Counted from the stretch's first letter, positions 8,515 through 18,119 are shown. The stretch is 64,000 bases of DNA from Pedobacter panaciterrae (GCF_013204795.1 NZ_JABMKW010000017.1:496001-560000); one strand, 5' to 3'. Numbers and translations are program-made. Notes: generated by a model from the sequence alone, not told the origin.

Positions 8515-8584
8515 GAAAAAATCCTTGTTCTTCGAAGACATGCAGATTTTTCCCTTCAAAAATCTGAGGATGAGAAGAATCAAG
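8515..8584 (-). terminator. Two-tier hairpin terminator after the ABC exporter gene
   Basis: An inner perfect 9-bp stem (8543-8551 with 8558-8566, six-base loop) sits inside an outer 10-bp stem with one bulge (8524-8533 with 8574-8584). Read on the minus strand, the structure begins 18 bases after the exporter stop codon and is followed by a run of six U. That is the layout of an intrinsic terminator. Confidence 0.6.
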
Positions 8585-8601
8585 AATTTTTTCCTCTTGT
8601 T

Positions 8602-10374
8602 TTAAACTGATGTAGAAATGCCGGTAGAGTTAAATTGTAAATCGTACAATCTCTTGTAATACCCATCAAGTTTAAGTAATTGCTGGTGTGTTCCCATTTC
8701 CTTGATCTCGCCCCTCTCCAATACAAGAATTTTATCTGCTTTCTGTATAGTTGACAGGCGGTGTGCAATCACAATAGAAGTACGTCCCTTCATTAAGTTC
8801 TCTATAGCTCGTTGAATAAGCATTTCCGTTTCCGTATCCACAGAAGATGTAGCCTCATCAAGCACAAGAATAGCTGGATCGTAAACCAGCGCTCTGATAA
8901 AAGAAATCAATTGTGCCTGCCCTGCAGATAATGTTGCACCGCGCTCCATCACATTGTACTGATAGCCTCCTGGTAATCGCTCAATAAAATCATGAGCCCC
9001 TACTTTTTTTGCAGCATCAACAACCTCTTCCATCGTAATCGCATCATTATTTAGCGTTATATTATTAAAAATGGTATCCGAAAAGAGGAAAACGTCCTGC
9101 AACACAGTCGCAATTTTATTCCTTAAATAACTTAATTCATAATCCTGTATTCTTGTTCCATCAACTTTAATCTCTCCTTTTTGAATTTCGTAAAAACGGT
9201 TCAAGATATTTATTGTCGAGGATTTCCCGGCACCGGTTGCTCCAACAAGGGCAACTGTTTTACCTGCTTCAACTTCAAAAGATATATCTTTCAATACATA
9301 ATTCTCATCATTATATGCAAACCAAACCTTTTCAAAGGAAATATTGCCTTTCATAATTTCAGGAGCATAAGTACCTTTATCCTCTGTAACCTCATTCGTG
9401 TCCAAAACCTTAAATACACGTTCGGCACCAACCATACCCATTTGCAGGGTATTGAACTTATCCGCGAGCTCACGGATTGGCCTGAAAAGCATACCGATGT
9501 ACATAATGAACTCGGTAATAATACCAGGTTTAATTGTTGGATTGCTAAGGATCGTTCTGGCTCCATACCATACTAACAAACCAAGTGACATAGCAGAAAT
9601 AATTTCCACTACAGGAAAAAATATAGAATAATACCAGTTAGAGCGGATGTTCGCATCGCGATAGCGGCCATTAATTTTCAAAAACTTATTATACTCTTGT
9701 TTCTCTCTGGCAAAATATTGAATAATTGAAACCCCGGTAATATGTTCTTGCAGATAGGTATTCAAGTTAGACACTTCCGTTCTGATTTCCTGAAAGGCAG
9801 ATTTAATTGCTTTCTGAAAAATTGAAGTAGCAATAATAAGTAAAGGCATTGGCAATAAAACCACAAGTGTTAAGGCCCAATCTTCATATACCATCACGCC
9901 TATGATCACAATCACCATTAAAATATCGCCTATAATTACAATTAAACCTTCCGAGAAAATCTCAGCAATGGTTTCGAGATCCGAAACTGTCCGGGTAATT
10001 AACTGACCAATAGGTGTATTATCAAAGTACTTCAATCGCAACTTAGTAATATGATTAAACACATTTATTCTTAAATCACGAATTGCCGACTGCCCCAGCG
10101 TATTTGTAAGTAAGGTGTGACTATACTGTACCCCGGTTTGAACAACAAGCAATACAAGCATTAGTATGGTCATATTTAGTAACCCGCTGTAATCTCCGGT
10201 AACAATATGATGGTCCAGCGTATATCCGATAAGAATAGGTCTTAATGGAGCAAGAACAGCTAGGAGTATAGTAAGGATTACCGAAATTATAAAGATGCGC
10301 TGATACGGTTTTACATATTGAAAAACCCTTTTCAACAACCCTACATTAATTACATCACCGGTTATTTTAGACAT
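8602..10374 (-). CDS. ABC exporter, fused permease and ATPase (MsbA-like)
   Basis: This 590-residue half-transporter has an N-terminal ABC transmembrane domain of about six helices (residues 20-310) and a C-terminal nucleotide-binding domain. The latter shows Walker A GATGAGKSS, the signature LSAGQAQLISFIRAL, Walker B ILVLDEATSSVD and the H-loop IVIAHRLST. Such proteins work as dimers exporting lipids, drugs or peptides; the signature reads LSAGQ rather than LSGGQ. The ATG at 10374 is three bases past the truA stop, so it is the second gene of a truA operon. Substrate is unknown. Confidence 0.92.
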   Translation of the reverse strand: MSKITGDVINVGLLKRVFQYVKPYQRIFIISVILTILLAVLAPLRPILIGYTLDHHIVTGDYSGLLNMTILMLVLLVVQTGVQYSHTLLTNTLGQSAIRDLRINVFNHITKLRLKYFDNTPIGQLITRTVSDLETIAEIFSEGLIVIIGDILMVIVIIGVMVYEDWALTLVVLLPMPLLIIATSIFQKAIKSAFQEIRTEVSNLNTYLQEHITGVSIIQYFAREKQEYNKFLKINGRYRDANIRSNWYYSIFFPVVEIISAMSLGLLVWYGARTILSNPTIKPGIITEFIMYIGMLFRPIRELADKFNTLQMGMVGAERVFKVLDTNEVTEDKGTYAPEIMKGNISFEKVWFAYNDENYVLKDISFEVEAGKTVALVGATGAGKSSTINILNRFYEIQKGEIKVDGTRIQDYELSYLRNKIATVLQDVFLFSDTIFNNITLNNDAITMEEVVDAAKKVGAHDFIERLPGGYQYNVMERGATLSAGQAQLISFIRALVYDPAILVLDEATSSVDTETEMLIQRAIENLMKGRTSIVIAHRLSTIQKADKILVLERGEIKEMGTHQQLLKLDGYYKRLYDLQFNSTGISTSV

Positions 10375-10377
10375 ATT

Positions 10378-11142
10378 TTATTTTACAAAAGGGTAGATTA
10401 CGCTTACAAGATACAAACCACATGCAGGTACTGATTGTCCGGCATTACTTCTGTCCTTACTTTCTATTATTTCTTTAAATTGTTCCAGGTTAATTTCATT
10501 TTTACCAATCCGTACCAAGGTACCAACAATTGCGCGAACCATATTTCTTAAAAAGCGATCTGCTCTGATGGTAAACAATAAAGATTCATCCTTTATCTGA
10601 AAATGCGCTTCGGTAATTTTACAATTATTAGTAAATGTTTGCGTATTAGATTTACTGAAACAAGAGAAATCTGTATGTTCCAACAAAATTTCTGCAGCCT
10701 CATTCATTGCTGCAACATCAAGATCTCCTTTATATAGCCACGATCTATCTAGCTTAAATGGATCTTTATGAAAATGTATATGATAATGATAAGCTCTTTC
10801 TGTTGCACCAAAACGTGCATGGGCCGTATTTTCAACCTCAAAAATACGTTTCACTGATATTTGGTATGGCAATAGAGAATTTATACCTGTAACAGAACGC
10901 TCAAAATTCAATGGTTTAACTTCATTCGTTTCATTATCTTGTACAATGTCAAAGTGCGCATAAAATTGGGTAGCATGTACACCAGCATCTGTCCGTCCGC
11001 AACCAAGTGTAATTATAGGTTGCCTAAAATATGTAGACAGCGCCTTGTCCAGGCATTCCTGTACAGTAACGGCATTAGGCTGTACTTGCCAGCCATGATA
11101 ACTTGTTCCGTTGTACGACAATTCAATAAAATACCGTTGCAT
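10378..11142 (-). CDS. truA: tRNA pseudouridine(38-40) synthase
   Basis: This 254-residue enzyme isomerises uridines 38-40 in the tRNA anticodon arm. The catalytic motif GCGRTDAGVHA gives the conserved Asp52, and RFLRNMVRAIVGTLV near residue 205 is the typical C-terminal TruA motif. I place the start at the ATG at 11142 (MQRYFIELSYNG), which begins the family domain; an in-frame TTG two codons upstream is less likely. Upstream on the minus strand is a TAATTTTG -7 element (plus coordinates 11154-11161). It precedes the ABC exporter gene by three bases. Confidence 0.95.
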   Translation of the reverse strand: MQRYFIELSYNGTSYHGWQVQPNAVTVQECLDKALSTYFRQPIITLGCGRTDAGVHATQFYAHFDIVQDNETNEVKPLNFERSVTGINSLLPYQISVKRIFEVENTAHARFGATERAYHYHIHFHKDPFKLDRSWLYKGDLDVAAMNEAAEILLEHTDFSCFSKSNTQTFTNNCKITEAHFQIKDESLLFTIRADRFLRNMVRAIVGTLVRIGKNEINLEQFKEIIESKDRSNAGQSVPACGLYLVSVIYPFVK

Positions 11143-11182
11143 ATTCAATTGTACAAAATTATCTTTTTAATCGGATATCGGA

Positions 11183-11212
11183 TTGGTTACTATTTGCCTT
11201 TTAATATATTTG
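11183..11212 (+). promoter_or_regulatory. Bacteroidota-type promoter of the DUF4293 gene
   Basis: TTG at 11183, exactly 19 bases, then TATATTTG at 11205-11212. Both boxes and the spacing match the phylum's vegetative consensus. The -7 box ends 19 bases before the ATG at 11232. Confidence 0.7.
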
Positions 11213-11231
11213 TTGAAATTATTGAACTGAT

Positions 11232-11696
11232 ATGATACAACGCGTACAATCTATATGGCTGCTTTTGGCTGCACTCACCCTAATCTGTCTGTTTTTCATT
11301 CCTTTAATAACTAAAAGTGTGAATAACACAGAGTATCTTTTATATCTTGATGGCCATCAGCAATCAATTAAGGGGGTAAATGACGCTAGTACCGCTGTCA
11401 CCCCTTTGGGAGCAATGATCATAAATGGAGTTGCAGTATTAGTATGCCTTATTTGTATATTTCAGTTTAAAAATCGCGCTATGCAAAAGCGACTGATCAT
11501 GATCAATATTGTGCTGATCGTTGTTACAGCCATTTTATCAGCTTTAAACGCTTCACTTTTACCGGGGGGAATAAACGGTTCGTCTATCCATTTCGGCTCT
11601 TCGCTATTCGTTCTGGCTATAATATTTTGTCTACTTTCAATACGTGGAATCCGTAAAGACGAGCAATTATTAAGGTCGGCCGACAGACTAAGATAA
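11232..11696 (+). CDS. DUF4293 family integral membrane protein
   Basis: This 154-residue protein opens MIQRVQSIWLLLAALTLICL, the conserved start of the Bacteroidota-specific DUF4293 family. Four hydrophobic helices are visible (about 7-27, 57-78, 89-107 and 118-137), with a basic C-terminal tail. No biochemical role is known for the family. It is divergent from truA with 89 bases between starts, and followed by the helicase gene with its own promoter. Confidence 0.88.
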   Translation: MIQRVQSIWLLLAALTLICLFFIPLITKSVNNTEYLLYLDGHQQSIKGVNDASTAVTPLGAMIINGVAVLVCLICIFQFKNRAMQKRLIMINIVLIVVTAILSALNASLLPGGINGSSIHFGSSLFVLAIIFCLLSIRGIRKDEQLLRSADRLR

Positions 11697-11751
11697 TTAA
11701 TTAGCTCATTTTTATTTAGTTACGCATCTGTAAAATACCAAATATTAAGCT

Positions 11752-11759
11752 TACCTTTG
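11752..11759 (+). promoter_or_regulatory. -7 promoter element of the DEAD-box helicase gene
   Basis: TACCTTTG matches TAnnTTTG and lies 21 bases upstream of the helicase ATG at 11781. The -33 box is weak: CTG 21 bases upstream. The same TACCTTTG occurs before pruA at 35077-35084. Confidence 0.5.
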
Positions 11760-11780
11760 CGGCTTAATAAATTATTATAC

Positions 11781-13652
11781 ATGATAAACCCATTTAGTAA
11801 ATTGGGGATAAGTGATGACGTTGTTAATGCTGTAAAGGATTTAGGTTTCGAAAATCCAACACCTATTCAGGAACAAAGTATTCCTGTACTGTTAGAGGGC
11901 AATAACGATTTTGTTGGTTTGGCCCAAACAGGAACAGGAAAAACAGCCGCATTTGGTTTGCCGCTGTTAGAATTGATAGACTTTAAAAGCAATAAGCCTC
12001 AGGCATTGATTTTATGCCCTACAAGAGAGCTTTGCTTGCAGATTACCAGCGACATCAAGAATTTCTCAAAAAACATCTCTGGTGCTAATGTAGTTGCCGT
12101 TTACGGTGGCGCAAACATTATGCAACAGTTGCGTGAAATTAGAAACGGTGTACAAATTGTAGTGGCTACACCCGGCCGTATGTTGGACATTATTGGCCGT
12201 AAGGCTATAGATTTCAGTAATGTGAAATTTGTAGTTTTAGATGAGGCTGATGAAATGTTAAACATGGGCTTCCAGGAAGACATCAACGACATCTTGTCAA
12301 CAACTCCTGACGACAAAAAAACATGGTTATTCTCTGCAACTATGCCTCCAGAGGTTAGAAGAATAGCTAAAAATTACATGGATCAGCCGGTTGAGCTAAC
12401 CATGGGAACAAAAAACACAGGTAATGTAAACATTGAACACGAATACTATATCGTTCGTGCAAGAGATAAATACGCTGCCTTAAAACGTATTGTAGATTTT
12501 AATCCTGAAATTTTTGCAGTAGTATTCTGCAAAACCAAATTGGATACTCAAGACGTTGCTGAACACTTAATTAAAGATGGCTACAATGCTGATGCATTGC
12601 ATGGAGATCTTTCTCAGCAACAACGTGATAAAGTTATGCAACGTTTCCGCGATCGTAACATGCAGTTGCTTATTGCTACTGACGTTGCTGCACGTGGTAT
12701 TGATGTAAATAACGTTACTCACGTAATCAATTACTCTTTACCTGACGAAATTGAAAGTTATACTCACCGTAGTGGCCGTACCGGTCGTGCAGGTAAAACA
12801 GGTATTTCAATCTGTATCGTTAACTCTAAAGAGATTGGTAAAATCCGTCAAATTGAAAGGATCATCGGTAAACAGTTTACTAAAGCTGAACTACCTACAG
12901 GTTTTGATGTTTGCGAAAAACAATTATTTGCTTTAGTACACAAAGTTCACAATGTTGAAGTTAACGAAAACCAAATCGAGCAGTACATGCCTCGTATTAT
13001 GGATGAGTTTGCTGAACTAAGCAAAGATGAGGTAATTAAACGTTTTGCATCTTTAGAGTTTAACCGCTTTTTAGAGTATTACAAAAATGCACCTGATCTT
13101 AATTCATCTGCTGATGACAGAGGTGAGCGCGGCGAACGTGGTGAACGTGGAGAAAGAAGTCACAGAGGTAGCGAAGGTTACACTCGTTTATTTATAAACC
13201 TGGGTTCTGTTGATGATTTTACAAGAGGTGATCTATTATCTTTTGTATGTAACAATGGTAAAATCAGCGGAAAAAGCATTGGTAAAATTGACCTAAAAGG
13301 TGTTTATTCATTCTTTGAAGTTGAAAATGCAACTGTTGAGTCTTTATTCAACAACTTTAAAGGAGTTGAATTTAATAACCGTGGTGTAAGGATTGAAAAA
13401 ACTGCAGAAAGTGATGGTGGCGGTCGTAGTCGTGGTGGCTCAGGCGGTGGCAGACGTGAAGGCGGAAGCTATGGCGGTGGAAGACGCGAAGGCGGAGGAG
13501 AGAGAAGAAGCTACAGCGGTGGCGGTGGTGGAAGACGTGAAGGCGGAAACAGCAGCGGTGGTGGCGGTGGTTTCAGAGATTTCTCTGGAAGAAGCCGTGA
13601 AGACAGAGGCGGAAGACGTGAAGGCGGAAACGACAGAAAACGCAGATCTTAA
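11781..13652 (+). CDS. deaD: DEAD-box RNA helicase with DbpA-like RNA-binding domain and Arg/Gly-rich tail
   Basis: This 623-residue helicase has the Q motif (PTPIQ at 26-30), motif I AQTGTGKT (48-55), DEAD at 154-157, SAT at 185-187 and HRSGRTGRAGKTG in the second RecA domain. After about residue 455 comes an RG-repeat linker, then a DbpA-type RNA-binding domain (YTRLFINLGSVDDF to VRIEK). A tail of about 80 residues follows, made of Gly, Arg and Ser. It unwinds RNA in ribosome assembly or cold-adapted decay, like CsdA/DeaD. The start is ATG 11781; an in-frame TTG at 11757 overlaps the promoter box and is rejected. A strong terminator follows. Confidence 0.93.
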   Translation: MINPFSKLGISDDVVNAVKDLGFENPTPIQEQSIPVLLEGNNDFVGLAQTGTGKTAAFGLPLLELIDFKSNKPQALILCPTRELCLQITSDIKNFSKNISGANVVAVYGGANIMQQLREIRNGVQIVVATPGRMLDIIGRKAIDFSNVKFVVLDEADEMLNMGFQEDINDILSTTPDDKKTWLFSATMPPEVRRIAKNYMDQPVELTMGTKNTGNVNIEHEYYIVRARDKYAALKRIVDFNPEIFAVVFCKTKLDTQDVAEHLIKDGYNADALHGDLSQQQRDKVMQRFRDRNMQLLIATDVAARGIDVNNVTHVINYSLPDEIESYTHRSGRTGRAGKTGISICIVNSKEIGKIRQIERIIGKQFTKAELPTGFDVCEKQLFALVHKVHNVEVNENQIEQYMPRIMDEFAELSKDEVIKRFASLEFNRFLEYYKNAPDLNSSADDRGERGERGERGERSHRGSEGYTRLFINLGSVDDFTRGDLLSFVCNNGKISGKSIGKIDLKGVYSFFEVENATVESLFNNFKGVEFNNRGVRIEKTAESDGGGRSRGGSGGGRREGGSYGGGRREGGGERRSYSGGGGGRREGGNSSGGGGGFRDFSGRSREDRGGRREGGNDRKRRS

Positions 13653-13672
13653 TTATAGATCTTCTTTATAAG

Positions 13673-13709
13673 AAAAAAGCCCTCCAGAAATTCTGGAGGG
13701 CTTTTTTTT
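13673..13709 (+). terminator. Intrinsic terminator after the helicase, probably bidirectional
   Basis: A perfect 9-bp GC-rich stem, GCCCTCCAG with CTGGAGGGC (13679-13687 and 13693-13701, five-base loop), is followed by eight T and preceded by six A. It can therefore stop the helicase transcript and the convergent small-protein transcript (13718-14059). Confidence 0.9.
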
Positions 13710-13717
13710 ATAGGCGC

Positions 13718-14059
13718 TTAATGTTTTACTGGTCTGTCTTTAATCTCAGAAGCCTTAAGATACACCTTAGCTCCTTTTTTATTAATGTAATACTTCTTAT
13801 TCTTGCCGTCAATATATACATCTGTGCCATCAGGTGCCATTTTCCCTTTATAGGTCTGATCAACAACTTTAGCACTGCCTTTTACAGCTACTTCAGCCGT
13901 TTTGTTTCCTACCTTTTTCGCTGTTTTTCCTATTGCTTTACCAGTTTTATCGAGTGCCCCGCCTACTGTTTCCTTTTTCTTATCCTGTGCATTACTGTTA
14001 AAAGAAACGGCTGTGCATAGCGCCAGAGCTAATAAGCCCATCGCAAATTTTGTTTTCAT
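13718..14059 (-). CDS. Small secreted basic protein, possibly with a PBCV-specific basic adaptor-like motif
   Basis: This 113-residue protein has a clear Sec signal peptide (MKTKFAMGLLALALCTAVSF, cleavage after SNAQ near residue 25). The mature part is lysine-rich and holds short amphipathic repeats (GKAIGKTAKKVGNKTAEVAV). The C-terminal KKYYINKKGAKVYLK resembles the PBCV basic adaptor motif that annotators report in some Bacteroidota exported proteins; that match is tentative. Function is unknown. It lies between the shared terminator and gpsA with its own start at 14059. Confidence 0.72.
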   Translation of the reverse strand: MKTKFAMGLLALALCTAVSFNSNAQDKKKETVGGALDKTGKAIGKTAKKVGNKTAEVAVKGSAKVVDQTYKGKMAPDGTDVYIDGKNKKYYINKKGAKVYLKASEIKDRPVKH

Positions 14060-14105
14060 AGTTATCTGTTTATATAAAAAACAACTATATCCACATTTTG
14101 TTTAC

Positions 14106-15104
14106 TTAATTGAGTTGCTCTGTAAGCAAGCGCATTTCAATATGGGGCGAATGCTTTTCGTATAGAATAGCATAAACAGCCCTGCTAATTGGCATATCAA
14201 CCTTATATTTCTTGTTTACATGGTGCATAGAATTTACCGCATAATAACCTTCGGCTACCATATTCATCTCTAATTGTGCTGATTTTACAGTATAACCTTT
14301 GCCAATCATATTGCCAAAAGTCCGATTACGGCTAAATTGAGAATATGCCGTAACCAGCAAATCTCCTAGATAGGCCGACTCTTTAATATCCCTCGAAATG
14401 GGATGAACGGCATCTACAAATCTTTTAATCTCCCTGATAGCATTAGATATTAACACCGCCTGGAAATTATCTCCATAACCTACGCCATGGCAAATCCCAC
14501 TGGCTACGGCATAAATATTCTTCAGAACAGCAGCATATTCAGTACCAAAAATATCATCAGAAATATTGGTTTTAATATACCTTGTGGCCAACAACCTTGC
14601 AAAGATTGCGGCAAGCTCCAAATTGGTAGAAGCAATAGTTAGATAAGACAATTTCTCCAAAGCAACCTCTTCTGCATGGCAAGGACCGCTTATAACTACT
14701 ATATCTTCATACGGCACATTATATTTTTGATTAAGAAATTCACCAATGATTAGATTTTCATCTGGTACAATCCCCTTAATTGCGGAAATGATCTTCTTTC
14801 CCTTTAATTGTTCCGGGCTCACACCATCCAGTGTCTCCTTTAAAAATGCTGCCGGCACATTCAAAATGATGTACTCTGCCTTTTCAATAATATCAGAGAT
14901 ATTGTTGGATATATTATCTTCAGGAATTCTGATTTCAACAGAACTCAGATAATTCGGGTTATGCTTATACTTCTGCAAATGCGTTATCGATTCCTGATTG
15001 CGCATCCACCAATAGATTTCCTTAGCAGTAAAATTATCTGAAAGCATTTTTATGATTGCAGTAGCCCAACTACCGCCACCAATCATTGCAACTTTAGGTA
15101 TCAT
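14106..15104 (-). CDS. gpsA: NAD(P)H-dependent glycerol-3-phosphate dehydrogenase
   Basis: This 332-residue enzyme reduces dihydroxyacetone phosphate to sn-glycerol-3-phosphate for phospholipid synthesis. The dinucleotide fold is at the N-terminus (VAMIGGGSWATAI, residues 5-17). ISGPCHAEEV and the KNIYAVASGICHGVGYGDN block containing the catalytic Lys are both present. The GGGSWAT form, rather than GxGSWG, is common in this phylum. It is monocistronic between the small secreted gene and the terminator of the HlyD/TolC operon. Confidence 0.93.
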   Translation of the reverse strand: MIPKVAMIGGGSWATAIIKMLSDNFTAKEIYWWMRNQESITHLQKYKHNPNYLSSVEIRIPEDNISNNISDIIEKAEYIILNVPAAFLKETLDGVSPEQLKGKKIISAIKGIVPDENLIIGEFLNQKYNVPYEDIVVISGPCHAEEVALEKLSYLTIASTNLELAAIFARLLATRYIKTNISDDIFGTEYAAVLKNIYAVASGICHGVGYGDNFQAVLISNAIREIKRFVDAVHPISRDIKESAYLGDLLVTAYSQFSRNRTFGNMIGKGYTVKSAQLEMNMVAEGYYAVNSMHHVNKKYKVDMPISRAVYAILYEKHSPHIEMRLLTEQLN

Positions 15105-15111
15105 AACTTAT

Positions 15112-15149
15112 AAATAAAAAACCCCGGTTTATTGTTTTAAACCGGGGGC
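15112..15149 (-). terminator. Intrinsic terminator of the TolC/HlyD operon
   Basis: A perfect 9-bp stem (CCCCGGTTT at 15122-15130 with AAACCGGGG at 15139-15147, eight-base loop). Read on the minus strand it is followed by six U. It lies about 40 bases after the stop codon of the adaptor gene. Confidence 0.88.
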
Positions 15150-15186
15150 AATTTACTTATTTTAAATGACTGATATCGCTTACTTT

Positions 15187-16527
15187 CTATTTGGGAGCAG
15201 CAAACAATTGATCCTTAGTGGTTTTTTCTACTTTCATACCATCCTTTAATCTGTTTTGAATTGCAGAGTAAGGACCTGTTACCACTTCCTGATTCGCTTT
15301 AAGCCCGGATTTAATAATGATGTATTGATCATTTTGAATTCCTGTAGTAACCTCAGTACGTTTTACTGTGCCATTATTAAACACATATACATACTGTTTA
15401 ATGGTTTTATCAGAAAGCTTAGATTTTTGTTTGTCTACATTTTGATCATTATCAGCAGGCTTTTCGGCTTTAGACTTATCTTCTGTAAATACAGATTGAA
15501 TAGGAATTGCTAACCCTTTTAAAGATTCACTTTCGATATCCACTGTTGCAGACATTCCTGGTCTGAATGGAGATGGAAGATCTTTTGCTCCTCCCTTAAT
15601 ATTACTATATGATTCAGCTAAAATACGAACCTTAACGTTGAAATTCGTTACCTGATCCACAGTGCTTGTTGCGGTACCCACATCTTTAGATGAACTTGCT
15701 ATTTCAGTTACAATGCCTTTAAATTTTGTATCGGCAAATGCATCAACCTCTATAATAGAGCTATCACCAACATTTACCCTGTTAATGTCGTTCTCATTCA
15801 CATCCACGTTTACTTCCATAGATGACAAGTTGGAAATACGCATAATCTCCGTACCTGCCATTTGAGCTGTACCAAGAATACGATCTCCCAATTCAACTGA
15901 CAATTTAGAGATAACTCCATCAACCGGAGCGTATATAGTAGCTTTAGCAAGGTTAGCTCCTGCCTCTTTAACATTAGCACCACCTTCCTGCAAGCTGTAT
16001 TTTGCACTGGTAACCATAGCTTTCAACCTGGCGATATCGGCTAAGGCACCAAAATATTGCGCTTTGGCGGCATCAAATTCTGAAGCTGAGATCACTTTTT
16101 TAGTAAAAAGTTCCTGACTTCTTTTATAGCTGGCTTCAGTATTATCAAAATTTGCATTGGCTTGTTTCAACTGTTGCTCTGCAGCCACTACCTGGGCTTT
16201 CTGAGTATTATTTGAAGCTACAGCTCTTTCAAATCCTGACTGAAGTACATCTGGTCTAACTTTAATCAGCAATTGGCCTTTTTTAACCACATCACCTTCT
16301 TTAACCAAAAGTTCAGTAACCTCACCCGATACTTCAGAGCTTAGTTTTACTTCAGTTTCAGGCTGTACTTTTCCACTGGCAGTAACCGTTTCAACAACTT
16401 TTCTGTCAGCCGCCTTTTCAATCGTCACCTTCTCGGTCTTATCTCCTCCTATTAAGCCGGTAAATTTTGCTACCGCCAATAATACGAGAATAACTCCTAT
16501 TGCAATTAGTATGGGTTTTAGTTTCAT
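15187..16527 (-). CDS. HlyD/RND-type periplasmic adaptor subunit (MacA-like)
   Basis: This 446-residue membrane-fusion protein has an N-terminal membrane anchor (PILIAIGVILVLLAVAKF, residues 5-22). Then come a split biotinyl-lipoyl domain (SSEVSGEVTELLVKEGDVV and KATIYAPVDGVISKLSVELG), a coiled-coil hairpin (about 95-190) rich in Ala, Gln and Lys, and beta-barrel and membrane-proximal domains. Such adaptors bridge an inner-membrane exporter to a TolC channel. It is the second gene after a TolC homologue. No ABC permease follows before the terminator, so its pump partner is encoded elsewhere. Confidence 0.9.
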   Translation of the reverse strand: MKLKPILIAIGVILVLLAVAKFTGLIGGDKTEKVTIEKAADRKVVETVTASGKVQPETEVKLSSEVSGEVTELLVKEGDVVKKGQLLIKVRPDVLQSGFERAVASNNTQKAQVVAAEQQLKQANANFDNTEASYKRSQELFTKKVISASEFDAAKAQYFGALADIARLKAMVTSAKYSLQEGGANVKEAGANLAKATIYAPVDGVISKLSVELGDRILGTAQMAGTEIMRISNLSSMEVNVDVNENDINRVNVGDSSIIEVDAFADTKFKGIVTEIASSSKDVGTATSTVDQVTNFNVKVRILAESYSNIKGGAKDLPSPFRPGMSATVDIESESLKGLAIPIQSVFTEDKSKAEKPADNDQNVDKQKSKLSDKTIKQYVYVFNNGTVKRTEVTTGIQNDQYIIIKSGLKANQEVVTGPYSAIQNRLKDGMKVEKTTKDQLFAAPK

Positions 16528-16597
16528 TTGAGTTTATTTATTTTTTTATCATTTATAATCAAGGGGCAATAAATTGTGCGAATTTATTATGCTGCTC

Positions 16598-17968
16598 CTA
16601 GAAAACTATTTGTTTACCTAAGTAATAGTCAATCACCTTTGCTTTAAAAAGCAAATCATACTTAGCTCTGATCATGTCTATTTCTGCTTTATTCTTATTT
16701 GTTAACGAAGTGTTGTAATCTAAAGAGTTAACTAAACCAACGTTATAACGTTGCTCAATTACCGAAAAGGCCTCTTTTCTGGCATTAAAAGTATTGGTTG
16801 TAGATTCGTAAGTGCTTTCCGCTGCTTTTAAATCAGCAACAGCCTGATAAATAATCTTATTTAAGTTGTTTTTTGTCAGCTGTTCATCAGCCTGAGTTTG
16901 CAAAAAGTTAATTCTTGCTTTCTTTACCCCTATTCTAGATTGTAAGCCATTGAATATTGGAATACTCAAACCTATACCAACTCCTTTCGAAACATTGTTT
17001 TTTATCTGGTTACTAAAAGACAGATTCTGAACATTTGCCGGAAGATTATAATTATAGTTATAAAAAGATCCATAACTTCCGCTTAAAGTTAATCGTGGGT
17101 ATAAACTACCTTTTGCTACATCGATCCCCTTTTTTGCGGAAGCAGTTTGAAGTGCTGCTAGCTTAATATCTGGGAAAAGATTTATTGCATCTGAATATAC
17201 TTGCTCTGCATTGTAATTTGTAGATGGCTTATTGAATTCAGCTAGTACCGGCGCCTGTACATCGTATTTTGTCGAAGAGGGAATATCCATTAACTGGGCC
17301 AGGGTCAAATAAGAAATGCTAAGTGCATTTTCTGCAGTAGTAACATCCAACTGTGCCGTAGCAGTTTGTGATTTAGATTCTGCTAAATCAGCAAGTGTTT
17401 TATTTCCAACATCCAAAAGTTCTTGCTGTTGTTTCTGTTGTTGCTGTGCTACAGATAATTGTTGTTTTGCAGCAGATAAACGATCCTTATTATACAAAAT
17501 CTCCATGTAAGAGGTAATTACCTGAAGAATTAGATCATTCTTAATTTTATCCGTATTGGCTTTTCCTGCCTCAAGAAGTATTTTATTTTGTTTGATCTGG
17601 TTTATTTTTGAAAGACCATTAAACAAATCAAAACCTAAACTTGCTCCCGGACTAAAGCTATAATTCTGCGTATTCTCATAAATACCCGTATTACCGAGAT
17701 TATTACGTCCCCAGCCCATATTCTGATCAGCACCTGCATTCAATGTTGGATATAGCGCTAATTTTGATTGCTTCAAATTTTGACCGGCAAGATCCTCACT
17801 GTACTGTGATTTTTTTACCTGAAGGTTGTTATGTAACGTTTCTTCTATTGCTTGTTGTATGGTAATAATCTCTTGAGCGTTAGATTTTTGCACAAAACCC
17901 GTAATAAAGATAAGAGAGAGTGCTAAGGTTAATTTGGGCAATGTACTATAAGGGTTAATTTTTTTCAT
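16598..17968 (-). CDS. TolC-family outer membrane efflux protein
   Basis: This 456-residue protein has a signal peptide (about 1-31, ending SNAQ). Two internally repeated OEP domains follow, each with long helical hairpins (QQQQKQQQELLDVGNKTLAD, FNARKEAFSVIEQRYNVGLV) and beta-strand segments. It forms the trimeric outer-membrane and periplasmic tunnel for type I secretion or drug efflux. The order TolC then HlyD adaptor with 70 bases between is the usual Bacteroidota export operon; a MacB- or RND-type pump would complete it. Confidence 0.92.
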   Translation of the reverse strand: MKKINPYSTLPKLTLALSLIFITGFVQKSNAQEIITIQQAIEETLHNNLQVKKSQYSEDLAGQNLKQSKLALYPTLNAGADQNMGWGRNNLGNTGIYENTQNYSFSPGASLGFDLFNGLSKINQIKQNKILLEAGKANTDKIKNDLILQVITSYMEILYNKDRLSAAKQQLSVAQQQQKQQQELLDVGNKTLADLAESKSQTATAQLDVTTAENALSISYLTLAQLMDIPSSTKYDVQAPVLAEFNKPSTNYNAEQVYSDAINLFPDIKLAALQTASAKKGIDVAKGSLYPRLTLSGSYGSFYNYNYNLPANVQNLSFSNQIKNNVSKGVGIGLSIPIFNGLQSRIGVKKARINFLQTQADEQLTKNNLNKIIYQAVADLKAAESTYESTTNTFNARKEAFSVIEQRYNVGLVNSLDYNTSLTNKNKAEIDMIRAKYDLLFKAKVIDYYLGKQIVF

Positions 17969-18119
17969 AATTTAGTTTTCACAATATTAATATAAACAAC
18001 TTATTCGTTTTGTAAATTTTCAGGTACAACAACTGCATTTTATTGCTTCTTCTCTTCCTCTATTTTCTCTTAAGGCTTAAAAGAAGCCAATAAAATTAAA
18101 ATTTTCTCTAAGTTTGGGC

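Noticed and set aside
13393..13671. A 92-residue frame rich in Val, Ala and Glu overlapping the helicase tail
   Set aside because: It is a frame-shifted reading of the Gly/Arg repeat DNA of the helicase gene; the repeat creates an open frame by composition.
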